In this document: positions 55,828 to 63,492 of the stretch, piece after piece
How the letters are laid out: each line of letters opens with the position of its first letter
How positions within the stretch are numbered: the first letter of the stretch is position 1
NCBI RefSeq assembly: GCF_023534745.1
Contig: NZ_JAMHJQ010000001.1
Span: forward strand, 124,001-188,000
Direction of reading: 5' to 3'
From: Streptomyces sp. 35G-GA-8
GTDB lineage: Bacteria; Actinomycetota; Actinomycetes; Streptomycetales; Streptomycetaceae
Length of the DNA: 64,000 bases
Program-made: the position numbers and the translations under genes
Notes under the pieces: model-generated
What the model saw: only the letters and a program-made list of their open reading frames with translations
Told to the model about the DNA's origin: nothing
Database searches by the model: none

Positions 55828-56039
55828 TGGTCCTGTTGTCGCCGATTGGAGTAGGACGTTGCTCGTCTGAGGTCCTGAGACACCGCTGTCGCACAGCCTC
55901 CGCCGGTTCTTCCGGCCGTTGTGCGTCTCGTGTGCGACCTCGGCTGCCGAGCCGTCCTCCCGACCGGGATCCCCCGTCTCGCGGTGTCTCCATCCGTTGC
56001 CCCGTACACCTGACTTCCCCGCAGCGACCGGAGACCTCC
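55828..56039 (+). promoter_or_regulatory. Structured leader, probable ribosome-mediated attenuator
   Basis: The leader begins with a possible three-codon upstream frame, TTG CTC GTC TGA at 55859-55870, with GGAG seven bases before it. Just after its stop, GAGACACCGC (55877-55886) can pair perfectly with GCGGTGTCTC (55981-55990), and GTCGCACA (55888-55895) with TGTGCGAC (55931-55938). Ribosome stalling on such a frame would change the fold. Antibiotic-responsive ABC-F genes are often controlled this way. The pairing was found by eye; no energy calculation was made. Confidence 0.55.
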
Positions 56040-57680
56040 ATGTCTACCTCTCCCACCTTCATCACCTGCGCCGCCCTCTCCTTCACCTGGCCCGACGGGA
56101 CCGGTGTGTTCGATGATCTCCAGCTGGCCGTCGGTCCCGGCAGAACGGGTCTGATCGGTCTCAACGGATCAGGAAAATCAACGCTGTTGCGGCTCATCGC
56201 GGGCGAACTGACCCCGGCCGAGGGCACGATCAAGGTGGCCGGCGAGATCGGTCATCTGCCGCAGACCGTGGTGCTCGACACCGCGCTGCGGGTGGACGAG
56301 GCCCTCGGTATCGCGGCGACCCGCACCGCGCTGCACGCCATCGAGTCGGGCGACGCGAGCGAGGAGCACTTCACCGCCGTCGGCGACGACTGGGACGTCG
56401 AGGAGCGGGCCCATGCCACCCTCGCTCAGCTCGGCCTCGGCCATCTCGGCCTCGACCGGACCATCGGTGAGATGTCGGGCGGCGAGTGCGTGCTGCTCCG
56501 GCTGGCCGCGCTGCTGCTGGCCGGGCCGGCGGTGCTGCTGCTCGACGAGCCGACCAACAACCTCGATCTGCACGCGCGGCGACGGCTGTACGACGCGGTC
56601 GACACCTGGTCCGGTGTGATGGTCGTGGTCAGCCATGACCGCGAACTGCTCGAACGCGTCGATCAGATCGCGGATCTCCGGGACGGCGAGGTGCGGTGGT
56701 ACGGCGGCAACTACACGGCCTACGAGGACGCGCTCGCCCAGGAACAGGAGGCGGCCGAACGCATGGTGCGGGTCGCGGAGGCCGACGTACAGCGACAGAA
56801 GCGCGAACTCGCCGAAGCCCAGCAGAAGTTGGCCAAGCGCGTGCGATACGGCCAGAAGATGTACGACACCAAACGGGAGCCCCGGGCCGTCATGAGGATG
56901 CGCAAGCGCACCGCCCAGGAGTCCGCGGGCAAGCACCGCGTCATGCACACCGAGCGGCTGGCCGAGGCGAGGGAGCGCCTGGACGAGGCGGTGGACGCGG
57001 TACGGGACGACGACGAGATCCGTATCGAGCTGCCGCACACCACGGTCCACCCCGGCCGCGCCGTGCTCACGCTGCGAGAGCTGCGACCGCCGTACGGGGC
57101 CGAGGCCAAGGGGGAGTTCGAGATCCGCGGCCCCGAGCGGATCGCGCTCGTCGGCCGGAACGGCTCGGGCAAGACCACACTGCTGCGTACGGTCGCCGGG
57201 GAGCTGGAACCGGTCTCCGGCGAGGCGCTGACCCATGTCCCCCTGCGCTTTCTGCCTCAGCGGCTGGATGTCCTCGATGACGCGCTGAGCGTGGTGGACA
57301 ACGTGGCGCGGTTCGCGCCCGGGGCGACGAACAACATGATCCGGGCGCGGCTGGCACGCTTCCTGTTCCGGGGCGCGCGCGCCGACCAGCCGGCCGGTAC
57401 GCTCTCGGGCGGGGAGCGGTTCCGGGCCTCGCTCGCCGCGCTGCTGCTGGCGGAGCCGGCGCCGCGGCTGCTGATGCTGGACGAGCCGACGAACAACCTC
57501 GACATGGCGGGGGTGCGCCGGCTCACGGCCGCCCTGGAGTCGTACGAGGGCGCGCTGATCGTGGCGAGCCATGATGTGCCGTTCCTGGAGTCGCTCGGCA
57601 TCACCCGCTGGCTGCTGCTGGACGGGGAGCTGCGCGACACCACCGCCGAGGAGGTACGGGCGGCCGGAACGCGTGGATAA
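56040..57680 (+). CDS. ABC-F ribosomal protection-type ATPase
   Basis: The 546-residue protein has two ABC domains (Walker A GLNGSGKST and GRNGSGKTT; signatures MSGGECVLL and LSGGERFRA; DEPTNNLDL and DEPTNNLDM) without membrane spans. A long charged linker of about 80 residues (about 240-320) separates them. The first signature has cysteine and valine at normally conserved positions. I take the ATG at 56040 (MSTSPTF): the frame is open further upstream, but that part lies in the leader and matches no family. It is followed by a UvrA-like ATPase, another protein type linked to drug self-protection. Confidence 0.92.
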   Translation: MSTSPTFITCAALSFTWPDGTGVFDDLQLAVGPGRTGLIGLNGSGKSTLLRLIAGELTPAEGTIKVAGEIGHLPQTVVLDTALRVDEALGIAATRTALHAIESGDASEEHFTAVGDDWDVEERAHATLAQLGLGHLGLDRTIGEMSGGECVLLRLAALLLAGPAVLLLDEPTNNLDLHARRRLYDAVDTWSGVMVVVSHDRELLERVDQIADLRDGEVRWYGGNYTAYEDALAQEQEAAERMVRVAEADVQRQKRELAEAQQKLAKRVRYGQKMYDTKREPRAVMRMRKRTAQESAGKHRVMHTERLAEARERLDEAVDAVRDDDEIRIELPHTTVHPGRAVLTLRELRPPYGAEAKGEFEIRGPERIALVGRNGSGKTTLLRTVAGELEPVSGEALTHVPLRFLPQRLDVLDDALSVVDNVARFAPGATNNMIRARLARFLFRGARADQPAGTLSGGERFRASLAALLLAEPAPRLLMLDEPTNNLDMAGVRRLTAALESYEGALIVASHDVPFLESLGITRWLLLDGELRDTTAEEVRAAGTRG

Positions 57681-57704
57681 GTGAATGGGCGCACCGGGCG
57701 CCGA

Positions 57705-57739
57705 CCGGAAATCCGGACAGAAGATGTCCGGGTTTCCGG
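57705..57739. promoter_or_regulatory. 35-bp inverted repeat before the UvrA-like gene
   Basis: Arms of 15 bases (CCGGAAATCCGGACA and TGTCCGGGTTTCCGG) match at 14 positions around a five-base loop. The right arm ends 13 bases before the UvrA-like ATG, overlapping any promoter there. It may be the ABC-F terminator, a repressor operator, or both. Confidence 0.65.
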
Positions 57740-57752
57740 TTAGCGTCGGGGC

Positions 57753-60026
57753 ATGCCTCAAAACATCACCATCACGGGTGCCCGTGAGAACAACCTCCGG
57801 GACGTGTCCCTCACCATTCCGAAGGGCAAGATCACCGTCTTCACCGGGGTGTCGGGGTCCGGCAAGTCCTCGATCGTCTTCGACACCGTCGCGGTGGAGT
57901 CGCAGCGCCAACTGAACGAGACCTTCACCTCGTTCATCAGAAGTTTTCTGCCGAAGTACGAGCGCCCGCAGGTCGACGGGATCGATGATCTCTCGGTGGC
58001 GGTCGTTGTCGACCAGAAGCCGATCGGCGGCAATGTCCGCTCCACGGTCGGCACGATGACGGACATCTACTCGGTGATCCGGGTGCTGTTCTCGCGCCAT
58101 GGCGTGCCGAGCGCGGGGGCGGCGACCGCGTACTCCTTCAATGACCCGTCGGGGATGTGCGCGCTCTGCGACGGGGTGGGCCGGGTGGTGGCGCTCGACA
58201 TCGACCGGGCGATCGACTGGACCAAATCGCTCGACGAGGGCGCGCTGCTGCTGCCCGGGCTCTCCGTGAACAGCTGGGAGTGGAGTCTGTACGCCGAGTC
58301 CGGCCACTTCGACCGGGCGAAGCCGCTCGGCGAGTACACCGACGAGGAGCGTGAACTGCTGCTGCACGGCGGTGACTTCAAGGTCCGGATCCAAGTGAAG
58401 TCGGGCGCGGTCGATATGCGGTTCGAGGGAATCGTCTCCCGCTTCACCCGGCTCTTCCTCAACCGTGACACCGCCAATCTCTCCGAGAAGCGCAAGGAGG
58501 CGGCGGCGCGCTTCACGGTGGAGCGGCTGTGCGAGGCGTGCGGCGGGGCGCGCCTCAACGAGGCCGCGCTCGCCTCCCGTATCGACGGGCTGAGCATCGC
58601 CGATCACACCCGCATGGAGGTCGCCGATCTGGTGGAGGTGCTGGGCCGGATAGACGACCCCGTGGCGACCCCGATCGCGACCGCCGCCCGTGAGCGGCTG
58701 GAGCGGCTGGTGGGGATCGGGCTCGGCTATCTCAGCCTGGACCGGGAGACCACCACACTGTCCGGCGGCGAGGGCCAGCGGCTCAAGATGGTGCGCCATC
58801 TGGGGAGTTCGCTGACCGGCCTCACCTTCATCTTCGACGAGCCGAGTGTGGGACTGCATCCGCGCGATGTCGGCCGGCTGAACGATCTGCTGATACGGCT
58901 GCGCGACAAGGGCAATACGGTGCTGGTGGTGGAGCACGACCCGGATGTGATGGCGATCGCGGACCATATCGTCGACATGGGTCCGAAGGCCGGGACGGAC
59001 GGCGGCCGGATCGTGTACGAGGGCCCGGTGGACCGGCTCCGGGAGGCCGATACGCTCACCGGCCGCTGTCTGCGCCGCCGTACACCCGTCAAGGAGTCGT
59101 TCCGCTCCCCCGCCGACTGGCTTCCGGTGACCGGCGCGGCGCTGCACAACCTCAAGGGCATCGATGTACGGTTCCCGACCGGCGTGCTCACGGCCGTGAC
59201 CGGGGTGGCGGGGTCCGGGAAGTCGACCCTGATCTCGGAGGTGTTCACGGCGGCGTACCCGGAGGCGATCGTCATCGACCAGGGCGCCATCACCGCCTCG
59301 TCCCGCTCCACCCCCGCCTCGTACCTCGGCGTCATGGACACCATCCGCAAGATCTTCGCCAAGGAGAACGGGGTCGCGCCGGGGCTGTTCAGCTTCAACT
59401 CCTCGGGGGCGTGCGGGGAGTGCTCGGGACGCGGGCTGATCTACACCGATCTCGCCTTCATGGACCCGGTGACCACGACCTGCCACGCCTGCGAGGGACG
59501 GCGCTTCCACGACGAGGTGCTGCGGCACACGGTGCGGGGCCGCTCCATCGTCGACGTACTGGACATGACGGCGGCGGTGGCCATGGAGTTCTTCACGGAC
59601 AGGGCGCTGCTGCGAAAGCTGCGTACGCTCAATGACGTCGGGCTGACCTATCTCACCCTCGGTCAGCCGCTCAGCTCGCTCTCGGGCGGCGAGCGCCAGC
59701 GCATCAAGCTGGCCACGCAACTGCATCGCACGGGCAGTGTGTACGTACTCGACGAGCCGACCACCGGGCTGCACATGGCGGACGTGGACACGCTGGTGAC
59801 ACTGCTGGACCGGCTGGTCGACGCCGGGAACTCGGTGATCTGCGTCGAGCACAACATGGATGTGGTCAAGCGGGCGGACTGGGTGATCGATCTCGGCCCC
59901 GACGGCGGCAAGCACGGCGGAGAGATCGTCTTCGAGGGAACTCCGCGGCAGTTGCTCGATCATCCCAAGTCCTTCACCGCCGAGTATCTGCGCAGGGAGC
60001 AGGAGGGGGCCCCTCTCCCGGCCTGA
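57753..60026 (+). CDS. UvrA-like ABC ATPase (DrrC/UvrA2 type)
   Basis: The 757-residue protein has the UvrA fold with two nucleotide sites (GVSGSGKSS and GVAGSGKST, signatures LSGGEGQRLKM and LSGGERQRIKL) and zinc-binding cysteine pairs (CALCDG, CEACGG, CGECSG, CHACEG). It is about 200 residues shorter than true UvrA and appears to lack the UvrB-binding domain. Such proteins (DrrC in the daunorubicin producer) bind DNA damaged or intercalated by drugs. It follows the ABC-F gene by 72 bases and may form a drug-tolerance pair with it. The first zinc module is compact. Confidence 0.9.
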   Translation: MPQNITITGARENNLRDVSLTIPKGKITVFTGVSGSGKSSIVFDTVAVESQRQLNETFTSFIRSFLPKYERPQVDGIDDLSVAVVVDQKPIGGNVRSTVGTMTDIYSVIRVLFSRHGVPSAGAATAYSFNDPSGMCALCDGVGRVVALDIDRAIDWTKSLDEGALLLPGLSVNSWEWSLYAESGHFDRAKPLGEYTDEERELLLHGGDFKVRIQVKSGAVDMRFEGIVSRFTRLFLNRDTANLSEKRKEAAARFTVERLCEACGGARLNEAALASRIDGLSIADHTRMEVADLVEVLGRIDDPVATPIATAARERLERLVGIGLGYLSLDRETTTLSGGEGQRLKMVRHLGSSLTGLTFIFDEPSVGLHPRDVGRLNDLLIRLRDKGNTVLVVEHDPDVMAIADHIVDMGPKAGTDGGRIVYEGPVDRLREADTLTGRCLRRRTPVKESFRSPADWLPVTGAALHNLKGIDVRFPTGVLTAVTGVAGSGKSTLISEVFTAAYPEAIVIDQGAITASSRSTPASYLGVMDTIRKIFAKENGVAPGLFSFNSSGACGECSGRGLIYTDLAFMDPVTTTCHACEGRRFHDEVLRHTVRGRSIVDVLDMTAAVAMEFFTDRALLRKLRTLNDVGLTYLTLGQPLSSLSGGERQRIKLATQLHRTGSVYVLDEPTTGLHMADVDTLVTLLDRLVDAGNSVICVEHNMDVVKRADWVIDLGPDGGKHGGEIVFEGTPRQLLDHPKSFTAEYLRREQEGAPLPA

Positions 60027-60045
60027 GCGGATACGAGCCGGCTCC

Positions 60046-60139
60046 GCTGGGCACCGGCCAGGCCGGCTGGGCACGGGCCGGGTCCAGCGGGCACGGGCGG
60101 GCTTTGCGGGTACGGGCGGGTCCAGCGGGCACGGGTCGC
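60046..60139. repeat. Degenerate 19-21-bp tandem repeat
   Basis: Units of the form CGGGCACGGGCGGGTCCAG recur four to five times between the UvrA-like stop and the desaturase promoter. They are GC-extreme and non-coding. No gene lies in 60027-60323; the other content is the desaturase operator. Confidence 0.65.
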
Positions 60140-60261
60140 CAAGTTCGAAGGGTGCGTGACGTGTCTCTCTGTGCGCCTTCGGGACCTCTCCGACCTGCGC
60201 GCATGACCGAGCGTAGGGATGTTCGACGTCAGCGGGCTTGGTCTTCGCCTTACCGGGGCCT

Positions 60262-60298
60262 TAACCTACGGTGTCGTAACCTACGAACCCGTAGGTAA
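60262..60298. promoter_or_regulatory. Operator of the acyl-ACP desaturase gene
   Basis: TAACCTACGAACCCGTAGGT (from 60277; full dyad to 60298) is a 22-bp palindrome with 8 of 9 arm matches, and a further half-site TAACCTACG lies at 60262-60270. The cluster overlaps the expected promoter, 26 bases before the GTG start. The form suits a TetR-family lipid regulator. Confidence 0.6.
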
Positions 60299-60323
60299 AC
60301 CTCCCGTCCCCCCTGGAGTACCC

Positions 60324-61298
60324 GTGTCGATCACCTCTCCCCACCTCGGCAGTTCGGACGCGTGGACTGACGCCCGGCTGCTGTACGCGCTGGAAGAGGT
60401 GGTGGAGAAGGAGCTCAACCGCCATCTCAAAGTCGCCAAGGACTGGATGCCGCACGAGTACGTGCCATGGTCCGACGGCCGCAACTTCCCCGGCGTCTTC
60501 GAGAACGGCGAGGCCTGGGACCCCGAGCAGTCGAAGGTCACCGACATAGGCAAGATCGCGCTCGTGGTCAATCTGCTGACCGAGGACAACCTCCCCAGCT
60601 ACCACCACGAGATCGCGAGTCTCTTCGGCCGCGACGGGGCCTGGGGCACCTGGGTGCACCGCTGGACCGCGGAAGAGGGCCGGCACGGCATTGTGATGCG
60701 GGACTACCTGCTCACCTCGCGGGCCGTGGACCCGGACAAGCTGGAGCAGTTCCGGATGGCGCACATGTCGGAGGGATTCGAGTCCGACAACCGCCACTCC
60801 ATGCTGCACTCCGTCGCCTATGTCGCCTTCCAGGAGCTGGCGACCCGGGTCTCGCACCGCAACACCGGACACCAGTCGGGCGACCCGGTCTGTGACCGGA
60901 TGCTGGCGCGGATCGCCACCGACGAGAACCTGCACATGGTCTTCTACCGGAATCTGCTGGGCGCGGCCTTCGAGATCGCCCCGGATCTGACCATGCAGTC
61001 CGTCCGCGATGTCGTCGTGAACTTCCGGATGCCCGGACACGGCATGCCCGGCTTCGAGCGCGCCGCCGCGCAGATGGCCATTGGCGAGATCTACAACATG
61101 CGGATCCATCACGACGATGTGCTCCAGCCGGTGCTGCGCTATCTGAAGGTCCTGGAGATCGACGGGCTGGGCCCGGAGGGACTCAAGGCGCAGGAAGAGC
61201 TGGGGATGTACATGGGCGGTCTGAACAGCGAGGCGAGCAAGTTCGACGAGAGGCTCGCCGCGCGCAAGGCACGGATGGCGGCGCGCGCCGCCGGCTGA
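60324..61298 (+). CDS. Acyl-[acyl-carrier-protein] desaturase
   Basis: The 324-residue soluble di-iron enzyme (DesA family) puts a double bond into acyl-ACP. Iron-binding motifs are EEGRH (E117, E118, H121) and DENLH later in the chain. The GTG at 60324 (VSITSPHLGS) has CTGGAG upstream; a frame open further upstream runs through the operator and is not used. It stands alone. The palindromic operator implies tight lipid-responsive control, but no regulator is adjacent. It probably adjusts membrane fluidity. Confidence 0.93.
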   Translation: MSITSPHLGSSDAWTDARLLYALEEVVEKELNRHLKVAKDWMPHEYVPWSDGRNFPGVFENGEAWDPEQSKVTDIGKIALVVNLLTEDNLPSYHHEIASLFGRDGAWGTWVHRWTAEEGRHGIVMRDYLLTSRAVDPDKLEQFRMAHMSEGFESDNRHSMLHSVAYVAFQELATRVSHRNTGHQSGDPVCDRMLARIATDENLHMVFYRNLLGAAFEIAPDLTMQSVRDVVVNFRMPGHGMPGFERAAAQMAIGEIYNMRIHHDDVLQPVLRYLKVLEIDGLGPEGLKAQEELGMYMGGLNSEASKFDERLAARKARMAARAAG

Positions 61299-61410
61299 TT
61301 CCGCCGGCCGGGTTCCGTGGGCCGGCTGCTGTAGCGGCTGCCGGAGCGGCTGCCCTGCCCACATCGTCGCCGTCGCCGGGTTCTTCGGCGGCGGCGACGA
61401 TCCGCTCGGA

Positions 61411-61451
61411 CGCGCCCGGGTTCACGCGCCCGGGTTCACGCGCACGGTTCA
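61411..61451. repeat. 14-bp tandem repeat
   Basis: CGCGCCCGGGTTCA is repeated exactly twice (61411-61438) and then as a shortened copy that reaches the stop codon of the WhiB-like gene. It is short, GC-rich and non-coding. Confidence 0.75.
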
Positions 61452-61754
61452 GCCTCTGCGGAGGCCGGCCGCGTCTCGCCGGAGGTTCTGCCGCTCCTTC
61501 TCCGAGAGACCACCCCAGACGCCGAATCGCTCGTCGTTGGCGAGCGCGTACTGGAGGCAGGCCACCCTGCCCTCGCAGGCGCCGCAGAGCCGCTTCGCCT
61601 CCCGGGTGGAGGAGCCGGGGGCGGGGAAGAAGAATTCCGGCCCGGTCTGGGCACACAACGCGCTCTCCTGCCAGGAGAGTTCGTGCTCACCGCGGTCGGT
61701 CGCGTCCTTTGTGTCGGTCGTGCTGGTGGTGATGTCGGTGATGTTGATCGGCAT
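61449..61754 (-). CDS. WhiB-like (Wbl) iron-sulphur transcription factor
   Basis: The 101-residue protein has the four cysteines that hold the [4Fe-4S] cluster (C34, then C57-X2-C60-X5-C66) and the Wbl glycine turn GVWGG, followed by a basic tail (KERQNLRRDAAGLRRG). Wbl proteins bind the primary sigma factor and respond to redox, nitric oxide, development or antibiotics. It most resembles the WhiB subgroup (STREAKR, NDERFGVWGG) but I cannot name the paralogue. The Ser/Thr/Asp-rich first 25 residues are variable. It is convergent with the desaturase gene. Confidence 0.92.
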   Translation of the reverse strand: MPINITDITTSTTDTKDATDRGEHELSWQESALCAQTGPEFFFPAPGSSTREAKRLCGACEGRVACLQYALANDERFGVWGGLSEKERQNLRRDAAGLRRG

Positions 61755-61859
61755 GCCGCACAGGCTGCCGGGCCGCGATAAACAAGTGATTGACGAACCG
61801 TCAACGACCCGGCGGGCCGGCGAAGGGCCGGGCGTCTCCCGCGCCGCCGTCAGCCGGCG

Positions 61860-62657
61860 TCAGCCGGTCTGGTCCACGCCCTGCATCACCGCGAACCGCG
61901 TCCCGGAGGGGTCGGTGAGCTTCGCGAACCGTCCGACGCCCTCGATATCGGTCGGCGCCACCCGGACCGTACCGCCCAGCTTCCGCGCGGCCGTCACAGA
62001 AGCGTCGCAGTCCGTGACCGCAAAGTACAGGAGCCAGTGCGGGCCCGTGTCGGCCTCCGCCGGGTCGGTGCCGAGCGGCACGAAGCCGCCGAACATCCCC
62101 TCGGCGCCCTGGCCCGCCGGATTCACCATCCGGTAGGCGCCCGTTCCGTCCGGCATCGGCATGCTGGTGGTCTCCCAGCCGAAGACCGAGTTGTAGAAGC
62201 GGTACGCGGCGTCCTCGTCCGGGGTGTACAACTCGCCCCAGCAGAGGCTGCCCGGCTCGTCGACGGCGTCCAGCCCCTTGTTCTTGCCCGGCTGCCAGAC
62301 CGAGAAGCCCGCGCCCGACGGATCGGTGAAGACCGCCATTCTGCCGAGGTCCATCACGTCCATCGGCTCGAAGACGACAGAACCACCGCCCTGCTGAACG
62401 GACTTGGCCATGGCATCGGCGTTGGGCGTCTGGAAGTACAGGGACCAGGAAGGCGGCGCCTGGCCGGGCTCCACGGGCATGGCACCGGCCGCTGTCCTGC
62501 CGTTCAGCTGGAACAGGCCGTAGCCGCCGGCCTCCGGGCCCGCGGAGACGAAGTCCCAGCCGAAAATACCTTTGTAGAAGGTGGCCGCGCCCTCGATATC
62601 GGGGGTGCCGAGGTCGATCCACACCGGGGAACCGGTGACAAACGGCGTCCTGACCAT
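61860..62657 (-). CDS. VOC-family (glyoxalase-fold) protein, two domains
   Basis: The 265-residue protein contains two glyoxalase/bleomycin-resistance modules, the first from GSPVWIDLGTPDIEGAATFY and the second from GSLCWGELYTPDEDAAYRFY, each ending in a DPSG...F strand (TDPSGAGFSVWQ, TDPSGTRFAVMQ). Such proteins are hydroxylases, lyases or drug-binding proteins; the activity is unknown. The ATG at 62657 follows GAAGGAG. It diverges from a TetR regulator gene whose palindromic site lies between the two, so it is the probable target. Confidence 0.9.
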   Translation of the reverse strand: MVRTPFVTGSPVWIDLGTPDIEGAATFYKGIFGWDFVSAGPEAGGYGLFQLNGRTAAGAMPVEPGQAPPSWSLYFQTPNADAMAKSVQQGGGSVVFEPMDVMDLGRMAVFTDPSGAGFSVWQPGKNKGLDAVDEPGSLCWGELYTPDEDAAYRFYNSVFGWETTSMPMPDGTGAYRMVNPAGQGAEGMFGGFVPLGTDPAEADTGPHWLLYFAVTDCDASVTAARKLGGTVRVAPTDIEGVGRFAKLTDPSGTRFAVMQGVDQTG

Positions 62658-62750
62658 GGCGCGCTCCTTCAGGGGATCCCATAGCTGTCTCCCTCCGAGT
62701 CTCCTCCCCGTGCGGTGCCCTCGCATGTGCTGCCGGGCCCGACAGGAGGC

Positions 62751-62764
62751 CGCACGATCGTGCG
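62751..62764. promoter_or_regulatory. TetR-type operator
   Basis: CGCACGATCGTGCG is a perfect 14-bp palindrome, 18 bases before the TetR start and 94 bases before the VOC start, suited to joint control of both genes. Confidence 0.65.
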
Positions 62765-62781
62765 TTCAGTAGAGTGGGGGA

Positions 62782-63462
62782 ATGAGCGGCACACGCGGCA
62801 GTACTGACGGGCGCGTCGAGCGCGGCAATCAGACTCGGCGGCTGGTGCTCGACCGCACGATGGACATCGCGTCGGTCGAGGGGCTGGAAGGGCTCTCCCT
62901 CGGTCGTATCGCCACCGAGCTGAAGCTGAGCAAAAGCGGTGTCTTCGCCCTCTTCGGCTCGAAGGAGGAACTTCAGCTGGCGACGGTACGGGCGGCCACC
63001 GATGTCTACGCCACGCATGTCGTCCACCCGACGCGCGAGTTGCCCCCTGGCGCCGGGCGCGTGTGGGCGCTGTGCCGCAACTGGCTGACGTACTCCTCGA
63101 CCCGGGTCTTCGCCGGCGGTTGCTTCTTCTACGCCGTCGCCGCCGAATTCGACGCGCGCAGCGGTCCGGTGCACGACGCGATCGCCACTTCCCTGGACGA
63201 CTGGGTGGGTTATGTGGAGCGCACGATCGAGAAGGCGCGGCTCGCCGGGGGCTTCGGGGCCGAACTGGACGTGCCGCAGCTGGCGTTCGAGATCATCGCG
63301 CTGATGGAGGCGGCCAACGCCAAGTCCGTACTGCACGGTGACGAGGTCGCGTACGAGAGGGCGGCGCGGGGAATCCTGAACCGACTGCGCGCCGCCGCGA
63401 CCGACCCGGCTGCCCTCCCCGGGAGCCCCGACTTCGGCGGGGACACACCGGCGTCCGCGTAA
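62782..63462 (+). CDS. TetR-family transcriptional regulator
   Basis: The 226-residue regulator has an N-terminal helix-turn-helix (SLGRIATELKLSKSGVFALF, about residues 39-58, then GSKEELQ) and a helical ligand domain resembling the TetR_C_6 type (FAGGCFFYAVAAEFDARSGPV). It diverges from the VOC gene and probably represses it and itself through the palindrome between them. The ligand is unknown. The last 20 residues are Pro/Ala/Gly-rich. Confidence 0.9.
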   Translation: MSGTRGSTDGRVERGNQTRRLVLDRTMDIASVEGLEGLSLGRIATELKLSKSGVFALFGSKEELQLATVRAATDVYATHVVHPTRELPPGAGRVWALCRNWLTYSSTRVFAGGCFFYAVAAEFDARSGPVHDAIATSLDDWVGYVERTIEKARLAGGFGAELDVPQLAFEIIALMEAANAKSVLHGDEVAYERAARGILNRLRAAATDPAALPGSPDFGGDTPASA

Positions 63463-63492
63463 GCGCCCGCAGCGGCGTCAGGGACGGCCGCG

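Noticed and set aside
55827-56039. 71-residue N-terminal extension of the second ABC-F protein (GTG at 55827)
   Set aside because: The predicted transcription start is near 55828, the segment is structured leader RNA, and its translation is Arg/Ser/Pro-rich without homology.
56178-60074. 1298-residue open frame on the minus strand
   Set aside because: It lies opposite the ABC-F and UvrA-like genes, has His/Arg/Gln-rich shadow composition and no family motif. It is an artefact of high third-position GC.
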